DNA of 64,000 nt from CAJXJP01 sp963926055 (lineage in GTDB: Bacteria; Patescibacteriota; Gracilibacteria; BD1-5; UBA6164): assembly GCA_963926055.1 (NCBI GenBank), contig CAWUVK010000003.1:186001-250000 (forward strand), in the 5' to 3' direction. The number at the start of each line of letters is the position of its first letter. Position 1 is the stretch's first letter. The position numbers and the translations under genes were made by a program. A model generated the notes under the pieces. The model was not told where the DNA came from. It saw only the letters and a program-made list of their open reading frames with translations, and did no database searches. This document shows, one piece after another, positions 49,655-59,750 of this stretch.

Positions 49655-50935
49655 ATGAAACCAATAAAACAAGAACTCGAAGAAAGAGGTTTATTATACC
49701 AAAATACTTCTGATGATATTTTTGCGCTGATAGATGAAGGAAATGCAAATTTTTATTGTGGTTTTGATCCAACAGCTGATTCTCTGCATTTAGGGAACTT
49801 TATAGGATTTATGGTGGCAACACATATAATGAGAAGATGAAACACTTACACGGCACTTACAGGTGGTGCTACGGGGATGATTGGAGATCCAGGTTGAAAA
49901 AATGCTGAAAGAGAATTTCTTGATACAAATGCTCTAGATAAAAACCAAGAAGCTATTTCAAATCAAATTTCTCAAATTGCAAAAAATATGCAAGATTTTA
50001 CATGAGATGATCTCAAGGTAGAATTTATCAATAATAAAGTATTTTATGAAAATATGAATTTTCTCGATTTCTTAAGAGAAGTTGGAAAATACATGACTGT
50101 GAACGTTATGATGAGCAAAGATACGGTGAAAAAAAGAATTGAAGACCCAAGTCAATCAATTTCGTATACAGAATTTTCGTACCAATTATTACAAGGATAC
50201 GACGCGTGTAGATTATTTACAGACAAAAATGTCGTGTTACAAATCGGTGGACAAGACCAATGGGGAAATCTTGTAACGGGAACTGAGTTGATTAGAAAAA
50301 AATATGAAGCTGATTCTTACGCACTTACTTGGCCATTAATTACGGATGCAACTGGGAAAAAATTTGGAAAATCAGAATGAAATGCTATGTTTTTAGATAA
50401 AAATAAAACATCACCATATTTCATCTACCAATATTTTATGAATACGAGTGACGAAGACATTTCTCGTTTTATGAAAATGTTAACTCTTATTGATACGCAA
50501 GAAATTGATGAAATAGTAGCAAAACATTTAGAAACACCAGAGCAAAGAGCTGGACAAAAATTACTTGCTTTCAAAGTAGTAGAAATCGTTCACGGGGCAC
50601 ACGAAGCAAAACTCGCAGAACAAATCACTGAGTTTATGTTTACTTCTCAAGATAAAGTATCTGAATTATCAAAACTTAACAATGATGATTTAGAAACTTA
50701 TAAAAATGCGATGTGAGGTTTAGATTACGTCGATCAAAACTTATTTGAAATAATTGTTCAATCTGGATTAGAAAAATCAAATTCTAATGCAAGAAATGCT
50801 GTTTCTTCAGGAGCAATTCTAATAAATGGGAATAAAATTACCGATTCAAAATATGATTTTTCAGTAGACTTTTTAGAAAATGGAGCATTATTACTCCAAA
50901 AAGGAAAGAAAAATTTAAGAATAATAAAAAAATAA
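49655..50935 (+). CDS. tyrS: Tyrosyl-tRNA synthetase
   Basis: 426 residues. HIGH-like DSLHLGNFIG, KMSKS counterpart KKFGKSEGNA, tyrosine-pocket EFSYQLLQGYDACRLF, and C-terminal S4-like RNA-binding domain (NARNAVSSGAILINGNKITD). Full-length bacterial TyrRS; TGA codons at GG and RG positions. Confidence 0.96.
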
Positions 50936-50958
50936 TCTCAGCAGTGAGATTATTTTTT
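50925..50958 (+). terminator. Terminator after tyrS (TCTCAGCAGTGAGA type)
   Basis: AATAATCTCA/TGAGATTATT stem with GCAG loop and long T run. The same 32-bp sequence occurs at 53160-53199. Confidence 0.9.
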
Positions 50959-50989
50959 TGTAAAAAATTATAAATATAAAATATTTTTT

Positions 50990-51017
50990 TTGACAAAATT
51001 TTATATTTTCATAAACT
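50990..51017 (+). promoter_or_regulatory. Promoter of the padR-pspC operon
   Basis: TTGACA (50990-50995), 16 bp, TAAACT (51012-51017). The -10 overlaps PadR operator 1. Confidence 0.55.
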
Positions 51018-51037
51018 ACCTTGTAATACAAAGTAGT
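51015..51037. promoter_or_regulatory. PadR operator site 1
   Basis: Palindrome ACTACCTTGTA-A-TACAAAGTAGT, 11-bp arms with one mismatch. Overlaps the -10 box. Confidence 0.6.
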
Positions 51038-51080
51038 AATTTTTCATTTAAAGTCTGGGAAATTACTATTTTTGTAGGAA

Positions 51081-51103
51081 ACTACTATGTAATACAAGGT
51101 AAC
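51081..51103. promoter_or_regulatory. PadR operator site 2
   Basis: ACTACTATGTA-A-TACAAGGTAAC, related to site 1 in inverse orientation; ends 1 bp before the padR ATG. Two sites 66 bp apart around the promoter suggest autorepression. Confidence 0.55.
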
Positions 51104-51104
51104 T

Positions 51105-51440
51105 ATGTCAGAAAATTTAGAAAAAATTTCTGCTCAAATGCGTAAATGAATTTTAGAATATATTATTTTGATGATTATTAATACTGGGGAAGTGTATTCA
51201 TCTGATATTTTAAAAATTCTTAAAGAAAATAATCTTATTGTGGTTGAAGGGACGCTCTATCCTTTGCTTTCACGTTTAAGAAAAGATTCGATTATCACGT
51301 ATTATTGGGTTGAATCAATTTCTGGTCCTCCAAGAAAATATTTTAAACTTACCAAACAGGGAAAAGAATTATTGGTTTCCATGGAATCAATCTGGAATAA
51401 TTTAGAATCAGCTGTAATTAATATTCAAAAAAATAAATAA
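51105..51440 (+). CDS. PadR-family transcriptional regulator
   Basis: 111 residues. MSENLEKISAQMRKGILEYI, then winged helix: GEVYSSDILKILKENNLIVV, EGTLYPLLSRLRKDSIITYY and SGPPRKYFKLTKQGK, all hallmark PadR blocks. PadR regulators control phenolic or envelope stress genes; here the next gene carries PspC domains 16 bp downstream, a pairing common in Gram-positive bacteria (LiaFSR/PspC-like modules). Confidence 0.9.
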
Positions 51441-51456
51441 TTTATAATACAAAAAT

Positions 51457-53166
51457 ATGAAATATAATTTAAATAGACAAACTTTTGAATTATCGGAAAT
51501 TTCGATTGAATTTTTAGATAAATATTTATCAAGAGTAAAAAAATATCTCAAAAAAAATAATGGAGAAATGGATTTATATGATGATATTCAAGAAAGAATT
51601 TCTGAAAAATTTTCAGAAATATCAGGTGATATTACGAATAAAAATGTCATAGATATTGTCAACGAAATCTGAGAACCAGAAGAAATTTTTTCAGAAGAAT
51701 TTTCATCACAAACTCAAAAAACTAGTGGTTACAATCCTGAAAAAGTAAAAGAATTTTTCTCCACAGAAAATCAAAAACTCACACTTTCGCAAGACGATAG
51801 TATGATAGCCTGAGTTTGTTGAGGAATTGCGCAAAGATTATGAATTGATTCACTTTGGGTTCGTTTAGTATTTTTGGTTGGATTATTTTTCTTTGGGATG
51901 ACTTTTGTTATTTATCTTGCTTTATGGTTTTTACTTCCAAAAGAATCAAAAGAACAAAAAATTATTTATACAAATCTTTCAAGACAAAAGCTGACACTTT
52001 CGCAAGACGATAGTATGATAGCTTGAGTTTGTTGAGGAATCGCGCAAAGATTATGAATTGACTCACTTTGGGTTCGTTTAGCTTTTTTAGTAGGACTATT
52101 TTTCTTTGGGATGACTTTTGTTATTTATCTTGCTTTATGGTTTCTGCTTCCAAATGCATCAACTCAAATAAAAAAAAAGACGGACATAAATAATTCTGGC
52201 TTAAAGTCTCAACAAATCAAAAATAAAAATTCAGAAAATATTTCAGAAAAAATATATGGAAATATTGCTGAAAAAAATTATAAAAATAATTCTTTTTTTC
52301 AAAATATTTTTTCCATTATAAAAAAAATATTTCATATAATCTGATGAATAATTAAAATTTGATTCAAATTAATAATTTTAGCTTTTATTTTGTGATTACT
52401 TGTTGCTGTTATCGCACCAACATTATTCTTATCAGGATTACTTTTCACAGATTTAGAAATATATAACCAAAATTTACTTAGTAATGTAGAACCATTTTTA
52501 ACTCTTTGAGTGATTGGATTATTATTTTCTTTACTACTTTTAATTATTGGAATATTATGGAAAATTTTTCAAGGAAAAATAATTGCTAATTTTCTAATGA
52601 TTTCCGGAGTAATAGGTTTATTTATTTGTATATTTATTAGTTGAATTTGATTTTTTCAAACTTCAGTATTATTTACAAATACATATTCAAATATTGAAAA
52701 AATAAATTTAGAAAATATTTGAGACAAAAAAATTAATATTTTCCCTTTTACAAAATGATTTGAAAATACACAAGTAACGGTAAATTGGATTGAATCAGTT
52801 GAATTTAAACAAACTCAAGAGGAAAATGCTTTTGTAGAAATCGAATCAATTATTAATCATAAAAATAAACAATCAGCTGAATCATATTTTGAAAAACTTT
52901 CTACTTCTAATATTTCACAAGAAAATTGAGAAATAAATATCTGAGTTGAAAATATTTTTAATCAAAGTGTCTCATATCAATTTTTAAGAAAAAAAATTAC
53001 GATCTATATCCCAGAAAATATGCAATTACAACTTTGAAATATCCCAAATTGATATTTGAAAAATTCCATATATATAGAAAATGATTCATATTTTTCTTAT
53101 TCTGATATATGTAAAAATAAAGAAATTTCATTTTTACCAGAAAAAACATTATTTACCTGTAAATAA
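51457..53166 (+). CDS. Multi-domain envelope protein with two PspC domains
   Basis: 569 residues. An N-terminal ~100-residue helical DUF1700-like region (LDKYLSRVKKYLKKNNGEMD), then PspC domain 1 (residues ~108-161: LTLSQDDSMIAGVCGGIAQR, GLFFFGMTFVIYLALWFLLP), spacer, PspC domain 2 (identical except one V to A), linker, three to four membrane helices (~290-400) and a C-terminal extracytoplasmic beta-rich domain. Operon with PadR; probably responds to membrane stress. Confidence 0.85.
51778..51940 (+). repeat. Tandem PspC repeat, copy 1
   Basis: 163 bp, in-frame, period 213 bp (71 codons) with copy 2. 11 differences by hand count, all but one codon synonymous. Confidence 0.9.
51991..52153 (+). 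repeat. Tandem PspC repeat, copy 2
   Basis: Second copy; encodes the same 54 residues as copy 1 apart from Val to Ala at LWVRL(V/A)FLV. Confidence 0.9.
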
Positions 53167-53199
53167 AAAAATAATCTCAGCAGTGAGATTATTTTTTTA
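53160..53199. terminator. Terminator after pspC gene, identical to that after tyrS
   Basis: AATAATCTCA/TGAGATTATT with GCAG loop and flanking A and T runs, shared with the convergent cNMP gene. Confidence 0.9.
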
Positions 53200-53607
53200 A
53201 TTTCTAGAAATATTTTCTTCGATTCTATTGATAATAGTTTTATTTATTTGATTATCACTTGATAACATTTGCATGATATCATCTATTTTTAGAACTATAA
53301 CTTCTGTTTCACCTTGAGAATAAACGCTTGCTGTTCTTTGTTCTTCATTCAGCAGGGCAATTTCACCGAAGATATCTCAGGTTGTTAATTGAGCAATTGA
53401 TTCACCATTTATGCTGACATTAACCGATCATTTTTTGATGATATATCATTCTCCATTTGATTCTTCTTCTTGCATAATAATCATTTCTCCGTCATTAAAA
53501 ACTCTATGTTCACAGTTTTTTATAATATCATCTACAATCTCTGATTCAATTCCATCAAAAATTTTTAAGGTATGAAAATTATCAGAATTATTCCCCAGTC
53601 AAAACAT
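53197..53607 (-). CDS. Cyclic nucleotide-binding domain protein (second copy type)
   Basis: 136 residues. cNMP beta-roll: FNDGEMIIMQEEESNGEGYI, GSVNVSINGESIAQLTTGDI, FGEIALLNEEQRTASVYS, close to the consensus FGE(I/M)ALL...R.A. No HTH. TATACT ends 2 nt before the ATG. Same architecture as 248-676, but only weakly similar in sequence. Confidence 0.82.
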
Positions 53608-53667
53608 ATAGTATATATTTAAAATATAATTTTATTTATTATATCATATTTTGTAAATAAATATCAA

Positions 53668-53702
53668 AAAAATCAGAGAAATAATTATTTCTCTGATTTT
53701 TT
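53668..53702. terminator. Terminator downstream of ttcA
   Basis: AAAAATCAGAGAAATAA and TTATTTCTCTGATTTTT, a near-perfect palindrome. Confidence 0.85.
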
Positions 53703-54453
53703 ACATTGAATATCCACCATCTTTATATTTTTCTTGAAAATCTTTAATAAGTGCCCAAAATGTATTTTCGGTATATTTTGGAAAGTTTTTTTCATTTTCC
53801 CGTACTAAACCAAATTTTATTTTATTTCTCATCGTATCTTCTCCAACTGGACAATTACAAGGAGAATACGGGATTTGATTATCTTTTACATAGGTAACTA
53901 ATTCTTTTTCCCTTACATATGCCATTGGTCTGATAAATGTAATATCTCAAAGATTCATTTTGTTTACCGGTGGCATAATTTTTAACTTTCTCCCTTCGAT
54001 CATATTCATCATTGTAGTTACAACGATATCATCCATATGATGTCCCATACAAATTTTTGTGGCATTCCGTTTTTTACACAGTGAAAAAAGAGCAATTCTT
54101 CTCGCATAGGCACACCATTGACAATTTTGTCCGATCCCATCATTAAGTTTAGATTCTTCAGGAAGTTTAATATCAATTTTTTCTAGGGGAATATTTAATT
54201 CTTCTTCAAAATATTTTTTCTTTTCAGCAAAATTGATATCACAGTCGATCAAAAAATCTTTAAAAATATATACAGCTCTGATATTAAATTTCACTTTCGA
54301 GTGTTTTAAAATTAAACTCATTAGCCTTCACATTGCCATCGAATCTTTTCAACCAGAAACTCAAATAAGAATTGTTTCTCACTCTTGAATCATATCAAAA
54401 TCATTAATAGCATTACGCATTTTTTTCAATAATTTTTTCTCTAAGTTTGACAT
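53701..54453 (-). CDS. TtcA-like tRNA thiolation enzyme
   Basis: 250 residues. N-type ATP pyrophosphatase P-loop ILIGVSGGKDSMAMGRLM with TGA glycines in the SGGKDS motif, cluster-binding CxxC region GIGQNCQWCAYARRIALF, MGHHMDDIVVTTMMNM, and a second CNCP near the C-terminus (IPYSPCNCPVGE). Family: Fe-S-dependent TtcA/TtuA that thiolates tRNA (position 32 or 54). It would need the suf products in this window. Confidence 0.85.
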
Positions 54454-54476
54454 CAGTATTAAAAATAAACAAAATA

Positions 54477-54513
54477 AAAAAGTTGACTGGATTATAGTCA
54501 ACTTTTTTAAAAT
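54477..54513. terminator. Terminator before ttcA, after the lipoprotein gene
   Basis: AAAAAAGTTGACT/AGTCAACTTTTTT with GGATTAT loop. Confidence 0.85.
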
Positions 54514-54522
54514 GTGAAATGA

Positions 54523-54831
54523 TTATTTAGCCATTTCTTCTTCACCTTCAGCTAAAACATCTAAAGCAGCATCAGCTTCTAAAGATGCTTCCATAGCTTC
54601 TTCATCAACTTCGTTTCCTTCAGTATCAGTCATAGCTTCTTCTTCAGTAGCTTCTTCATTCATTTCTTCTTCAGAAACTTCTTCTTCTCCAGCTAATTCT
54701 TCATCAGCAGTAACTTCAGCGTTAGCTTCAACTCCAGTACCAGTTTCAACTTCTACATTTGTTTCTTCGTTAGAACAAGAAGCGAAAAATGCTAATGAAA
54801 GCATAGCAATAAGTGCAACAACTTTTTTCAT
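54523..54831 (-). CDS. Acidic lipoprotein
   Basis: 102 residues. Signal peptide MKKVVALIAMLSLAFFASCS with lipobox FASC, then a Glu/Ala/Thr-rich acidic stretch (about half Glu/Asp) with no fold-like pattern. Probably a disordered cell-surface lipoprotein. Preceded by a 217-bp gap shared with the divergent gene at 55049. Confidence 0.65.
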   Translation of the reverse strand: MKKVVALIAMLSLAFFASCSNEETNVEVETGTGVEANAEVTADEELAGEEEVSEEEMNEEATEEEAMTDTEGNEVDEEAMEASLEADAALDVLAEGEEEMAK

Positions 54832-55048
54832 AAGATTGACTTTTAAAATATAAATATTGTAATGTTCCCTTATTATAGGGAAGAATGTAAAAATACAAAA
54901 AAAATAGATTTTTTTTTGTTTACTATCTTTATTTTTATTGTATTAATAATATTTTATTTATAAGAACAATATTATTATTTTAGAGTTGTTTTTTTTATAT
55001 TTATATTTATAGTATTTAAAGATTATATTTTATAATATTGATAATAAA

Positions 55049-56398
55049 ATGGCGAGAAGAAGAAATGTAGTGACAAAAAATCTAAAAGATTACATTGTTC
55101 CAATTATAGGTGTATTTATTGTATTACTTATTCTTATCAGTCTATTTTCTGGTTGAGAAAAAAATGTAGAAGTACAAAAAGAAAATAAAGTTGGGATTGC
55201 GTTAAATCTTGATGGTCAGTCTACGCAAGGAACTATAAAATATTCAAATGGAGATGAGTTAGAAATCACTCAAGAATCTGTTTTAATGAAATGAGAAACA
55301 ATCAACGTGTCTCAATGAAGTTTAGTTCTTGATATTCCAGAAGTAGGGGATGCAAGAATATCAAAACTAGGGATTATAGATTATAATGCTGATGGTTCAT
55401 TTTCACATTCATCTGGTAACTTTTGGATGAATACGTCAAAACCTTTAAATGTAAAAATGAAATTTGCGAGAGTAAAAATGTGAGAAAATTCTCATGTATC
55501 AATGTCTCAAAATGAAATGGCATCAACAATTTACGTTATTGCAGGATTTGTAGAAGTTGAAAACTTAGTAGGACAAAATACTTTAGTTCTCCCTGGTGAA
55601 AAAGTTTCTATTACTACAATTAATGCAAGTAATGAAGATTTAGATCTCAAAGCACAAAAGGAACAAATCGATGATGTATTTAAAAATGATGATTGGTATG
55701 TTTTAAATAGAGGAGATTCTTATATAAATACGGGAAATCAAGAAAACACAAAAGAAGATGAAACAACTTCAAATGTTCCTACTGTTGAAACTTCAACTTC
55801 AAGAGTCATAGTATTTGATACTATAAGAGACGAAGCGACAATAGATTCTTCAAGTATTACTATTACTGGGAATTATACCAATGATAATATTGTTAAAATT
55901 ACAGCAAATTGAAAACAAGCAGACTTAAATACTCAAAATAAATCATTTACATTTACAGATATTTCTACTTCAAAATATCAAAATGATATTGTATTTAGAG
56001 CCTATGATGATGCTGAAGATATATTAGAAAAAAATCTTGTTACTTTGTATTATCTAGCTGGTGAATCAACTGGAGAAAGTGGATGATATAATCTTCAAAA
56101 CTATGAAAATGTAGATGCAAGTCAATATACTTTTACTGCACCATCAGTAAATACTACCTATACAACAAATGTGGGACAAGTTACTATTCAAGGTAAAGTA
56201 AGTAATCCTGATATAGCGAATGTACTTATAAACGGATATAAATTGAGCTCATATTCTCAAACATTATGAACTTGGAAGTATTATGCATTTGAAAACTTTA
56301 ATACTATCAGTAAAGGAACAAATGTATATGATATTGAATACTTTGATTCATCTGATAATTTAATTTATACAAACAGATATACAATTGTTTGGAAATAA
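55049..56398 (+). CDS. Anchored surface protein with FecR-like and Ig-like domains
   Basis: 449 residues. Arg-rich start MARRRNVVTKNLKDYIVPII, one membrane helix (VFIVLLILISLFSG), then a FecR-like region (SQGSLVLDIPEVGDARISKL; NVKMKFARVKMGENSHVSMS), a Thr/Ser linker around residue 240, and C-terminal beta-rich Ig-like repeats (TIDSSSITITGNYTNDNIVK; TTYTTNVGQVTIQGKVSNPD). Faces outward. Function unknown; adhesion or cell-surface scaffold plausible. Confidence 0.7.
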
Positions 56399-56412
56399 TT
56401 AATATAACAAAT

Positions 56413-56451
56413 AAAAAAAGAAAACTTTTATAAAAGTTTTCTTTTTTTATT
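56413..56451. terminator. Terminator between convergent genes
   Basis: AAAAAAAGAAAACTTTT/AAAAGTTTTCTTTTTTT with ATA loop. Confidence 0.85.
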
Positions 56452-56456
56452 TGTTA

Positions 56457-56786
56457 TTAACAAGCACATCCAGTTCAACAAGATCCACTTTCATCTTTAC
56501 TTCCGCAAGATCCACCAGAACCTCATCCAATAATACTAATAAACATCGATTTGATTTCTTCATTTTCAGGTATGATTCCTTCAAATATAGTATCTTTGAA
56601 GTCAATTGCTTCTTCTTCTATTATTAAAGCTGGTTCTTTTGTAATATTTAATTCTGTTTTTATATTTTCATCTTGCGTGATTTCAAGTTGAATGAAATCT
56701 ACAAGACCTAATTCATCTAAACAAGTTTTTACTCTATTTTCTAGTTCTTGCGTATTTTCAGGTGTTCAAAATAATTTAATTTTCAT
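56457..56786 (-). CDS. Thioredoxin-fold protein with Cys-rich C-terminus
   Basis: 109 residues. Start MKIKLFGTPENTQELENRVK resembles MTH895-type thioredoxin-3 proteins, but the CxxC is replaced (GTPEN). C-terminal tail GGGSGGSCGSKDESGSCGTG, then CAC, gives four Cys in 16 residues, a probable metal or redox site. cis-Pro region EPALIIEEEAI is kept. Function unknown. Confidence 0.65.
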
Positions 56787-56825
56787 ATATTAGGTTTGAA
56801 TAAATAAATGTAATCTTCAATGCTT

Positions 56826-56865
56826 TAAAAAAAGTATTTTGATTATAATCAAAATACTTTTTTTG
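56826..56865. terminator. Terminator after rplY
   Basis: AAAAAAGTATTTTGATT/AATCAAAATACTTTTTT with ATA loop. Confidence 0.85.
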
Positions 56866-56880
56866 TGAAGTGAAAAATTA

Positions 56881-57483
56881 TTATGCTTTTTCTTCAGTAG
56901 ATTCTGTAGTTTCAACAGTAGCTTCTACTTCTACTTTAGCTGGTTTAGCAGCAGCAACAACAACGTCATCAGCATTTGCTAAAACAGTATATTTAGAATC
57001 GATAATTAAATCAGAAACTCTAATTGAATCTCCCATTTCTTTTAATACTGATAAATCAACATCAAAAGCATCAACTAAATCTTTTGGAAGACATTTAACT
57101 TCAAGTTCTTTAATAGATTCTTCTAAAATTGCACCTTTAGAAACTGCTGGAGATTTTCCAGTAAAGTTTAATGCAATATGAGTATGAACAGCTTCACCTT
57201 TAGTAACAGCAAAGAAATCTACGTGTAAGAAGTCACCAGTAACAGGTTCTCTTTGGATATCATGAACTAAAACGTCAACTGATTTACCAGCAATATCTAA
57301 AGAGATAATGTGGCTTTCACCTGATTTTCTGAAAGTTCTTAAGAAATCTGAGTTATCAAGAGAGATAACTACATTATCAAAATTATGACCGTAAACTACA
57401 GCAGGAACTCTTTTTCCAGCTCTTAGTTCACTTAATTTTTGTGAAGTAGATCTTACTTCAGCAGATAAGTTAATTTTTTCCAT
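56881..57483 (-). CDS. rplY: 50S ribosomal protein L25/general stress protein CTC (bL25)
   Basis: 200 residues. 5S-rRNA-binding domain (residues 1-90: LRAGKRVPAVVYGHNFDNVV, VLVHDIQREPVTGDFLHVDF) plus the extra C-terminal TL5 domain (KGAILEESIKELEVKCLPKD) with an acidic tail. All glycines are GGN. TATAAT directly adjoins the ATG (0 nt). Confidence 0.94.
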   Translation of the reverse strand: MEKINLSAEVRSTSQKLSELRAGKRVPAVVYGHNFDNVVISLDNSDFLRTFRKSGESHIISLDIAGKSVDVLVHDIQREPVTGDFLHVDFFAVTKGEAVHTHIALNFTGKSPAVSKGAILEESIKELEVKCLPKDLVDAFDVDLSVLKEMGDSIRVSDLIIDSKYTVLANADDVVVAAAKPAKVEVEATVETTESTEEKA

Positions 57484-57489
57484 ATTATA
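57484..57489 (-). promoter_or_regulatory. TATAAT immediately before rplY
   Basis: TATAATATG: no leader at all between a perfect -10 box and start codon. Confidence 0.4.
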
Positions 57490-57615
57490 TTTTTTGATAT
57501 ATTTTAAGATAATTTTTTTTTAAAGCGAGGGAATTGTAATCTAAAATTTAAATTTAGCAAATCTTTTTTCCTATTTTTTTACAACTTTTAATCTTTATTT
57601 GTAATGATAAAATAA

Positions 57616-59544
57616 TTAACGAATAATTAATTTATCATCGCTGATTTCAAAACGTAAATCATAGATACCATTATTATTGATAATCCATAGTTCTGCGTCG
57701 TGATTTATGTAAAAATCTTGTATGATATTTGCTCCACCATCTATCTGTCCAATATAATTGAGAGAACTTACATCTCTATAATTTTTTGAATTTGGTTGAA
57801 AAACAAAAATCTTATTATTTAACAGCATATATACATAATTCAAATCAGCTCTTGTTTTTACTTCTATTTTAGCATTTTCATCTTCTATTTTATAATTTTT
57901 TGGTAAATTATTCAGAGAAATACCAGCCATTTCATATTCTGGAGATGCAAAGAATTTTTGCATTACCAAGTCTTTTCTGAGAATATAAAATCAACCATCA
58001 ATAGCAATTGAAACAATTTCACCAATTGCATTTACATCATCTAAGTTTAAATAATCTTGCGCTTTATTAAAGCTATTTCCACTCAGAGAATGTTTATATA
58101 TTTGAGCTTTTTTACTATCAACGAGATAAATATTATTTCCATAAGATTTTATGATTTTATTTTCATTCCATTGAGCTTGATCTTTTACATCCATAAATGA
58201 AAAGTACCCATTTTTAGAAAATTTTACGATTTTGGATTTATTTGTATTCAGATAAATATCTGAACCAATAACTGTTGCATCTAAAAATATTTCATCTGGA
58301 TTTAATTGGGTATTAATATATTCTTTTGGTTTTGTACCAGTATTTATAGGACCAGTAACTCATTTTTCTTGAATAACATATTTTTTTCCATCTCTTTGAA
58401 TTAATTTTACAAAGTTTTCAAAATTTCCAGAATATACTTCATTGTCAGCAAAATTATCAAATGTTTCAATTTTATTAAATTGTTTTTTGAGAATATTTAT
58501 ATCGCTTTGCATTTTTTGAATATCCAATAGATATAATTGGTCTTCTTTTATTTGAGATATAAGTGTTTCTGCTTCTGAAATATTTTTTTCAAATACAGCT
58601 TCGTTCCCAACATTATCACTGGCAAGATTTATTAATCCACGAGCTTGAGTGAGTAATTCTATATTTACTTCTTTTTGTTGAGTATTTGTGGCAACTCAAA
58701 CAATAGATGAAACAGTAGAGTAGAGAAATAATACACATAAACTAATACCGGCAATAAAAGCAATATTTTTTACCATTTTTGATTGTTGGAGCAATTTATT
58801 TTTTCCTCTTAATATGAGTTTAAGAATATTTTTTACAAATTTTGTATCGAGAAATAAAAAATATTTTTCTTTTAAAAATTCCATATATTTATTTTCTTCT
58901 ACTTCTTCAATTGCATTTGGATTCATATATTGAATAGTTCCAAGTACAATATTTTCATTAAGTAATTCTTGTTGTAAAATATCTGCTATATTTTGACTAA
59001 AATGTTTATTGTCTCTGAGGTTATCAATACCATCTAAAATATCACTTTCACTGAGATATTGGAGAATATTACTTGTAGAAATAATAATAAATTCTTTATT
59101 ACTCAAGCTTCCGTTTGAAATATAACCAAATTCATCTTTATTTTCTTGTGTATCAGTTAGAGTAACTAAATCATCTTTTTTGTTCACTAAATACGCACTT
59201 GCTTTTCAGATATTAGAAAAAATAAAATTATTATTTTCTAAAATACCAATAAATACATTTGCTTTTTGTTTTTCATCTTTATCAAGATTCCAAGTTTTTA
59301 TAAAAGCATTTATATTTTCTAGTGAAACAGAAAAATCACCATAGGTATTTTGAAGTCAAATTTTATCAATAATACAATCAAGTATATTATTTTCTAATGC
59401 TTCAGAATAATTTTTAGATCCAGAGTCAATATATAAAAAACAGTGGAGATTTTCGTCTAAGGATATACTTTTTTTAATAACAGTATTTTCTTTATTTTTG
59501 TCTATATTATGTGAATTGAGTTCAAACATTTTCTTTTCTTTCAT
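57616..59544 (-). CDS. PP2C-like / beta-propeller membrane protein
   Basis: 642 residues through eleven or so TGA-glycines. N-terminal PP2C-like half (residues ~25-200: YIDSGSKNYSEALENNILDC, FSNIGKASAYLVNKKDDLVT, NKEFIIISTSNILQYLSESD) without a complete metal-binding DG(M)GG, so probably inactive. One membrane helix (KNIAFIAGISLCVLFLYSTV, ~265), a coiled coil, and an outward domain of ~350 residues with repeating beta-blade patterns (GSDIYLNTNKSKIVKFSKNG; IYLVDSKKAQIYKHSLS). Probably links a cytoplasmic signal to an outer propeller. Confidence 0.65.
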
Positions 59545-59750
59545 CGTATATAAAATAGGTTTGTCATAGTATAAGAAAAATTTGATTTTTGCAAAGCATT
59601 ATATCAATTATTTGTTAATAATTTTGTACAAAAATTTTATTTTATAGTTTAAAATAGAAAAAATGTTTTTTCAAAATAAAAAAAGCACTTGGAAAAAATA
59701 AAAAAAATAATATAATTTTTTCACAAAATTTAATCATAAATGTAAAAAAA
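59545..59750. other. Divergent gap upstream of murA
   Basis: 206 bp. Very A/T rich; no gene or recognisable promoter chosen. Confidence 0.3.
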
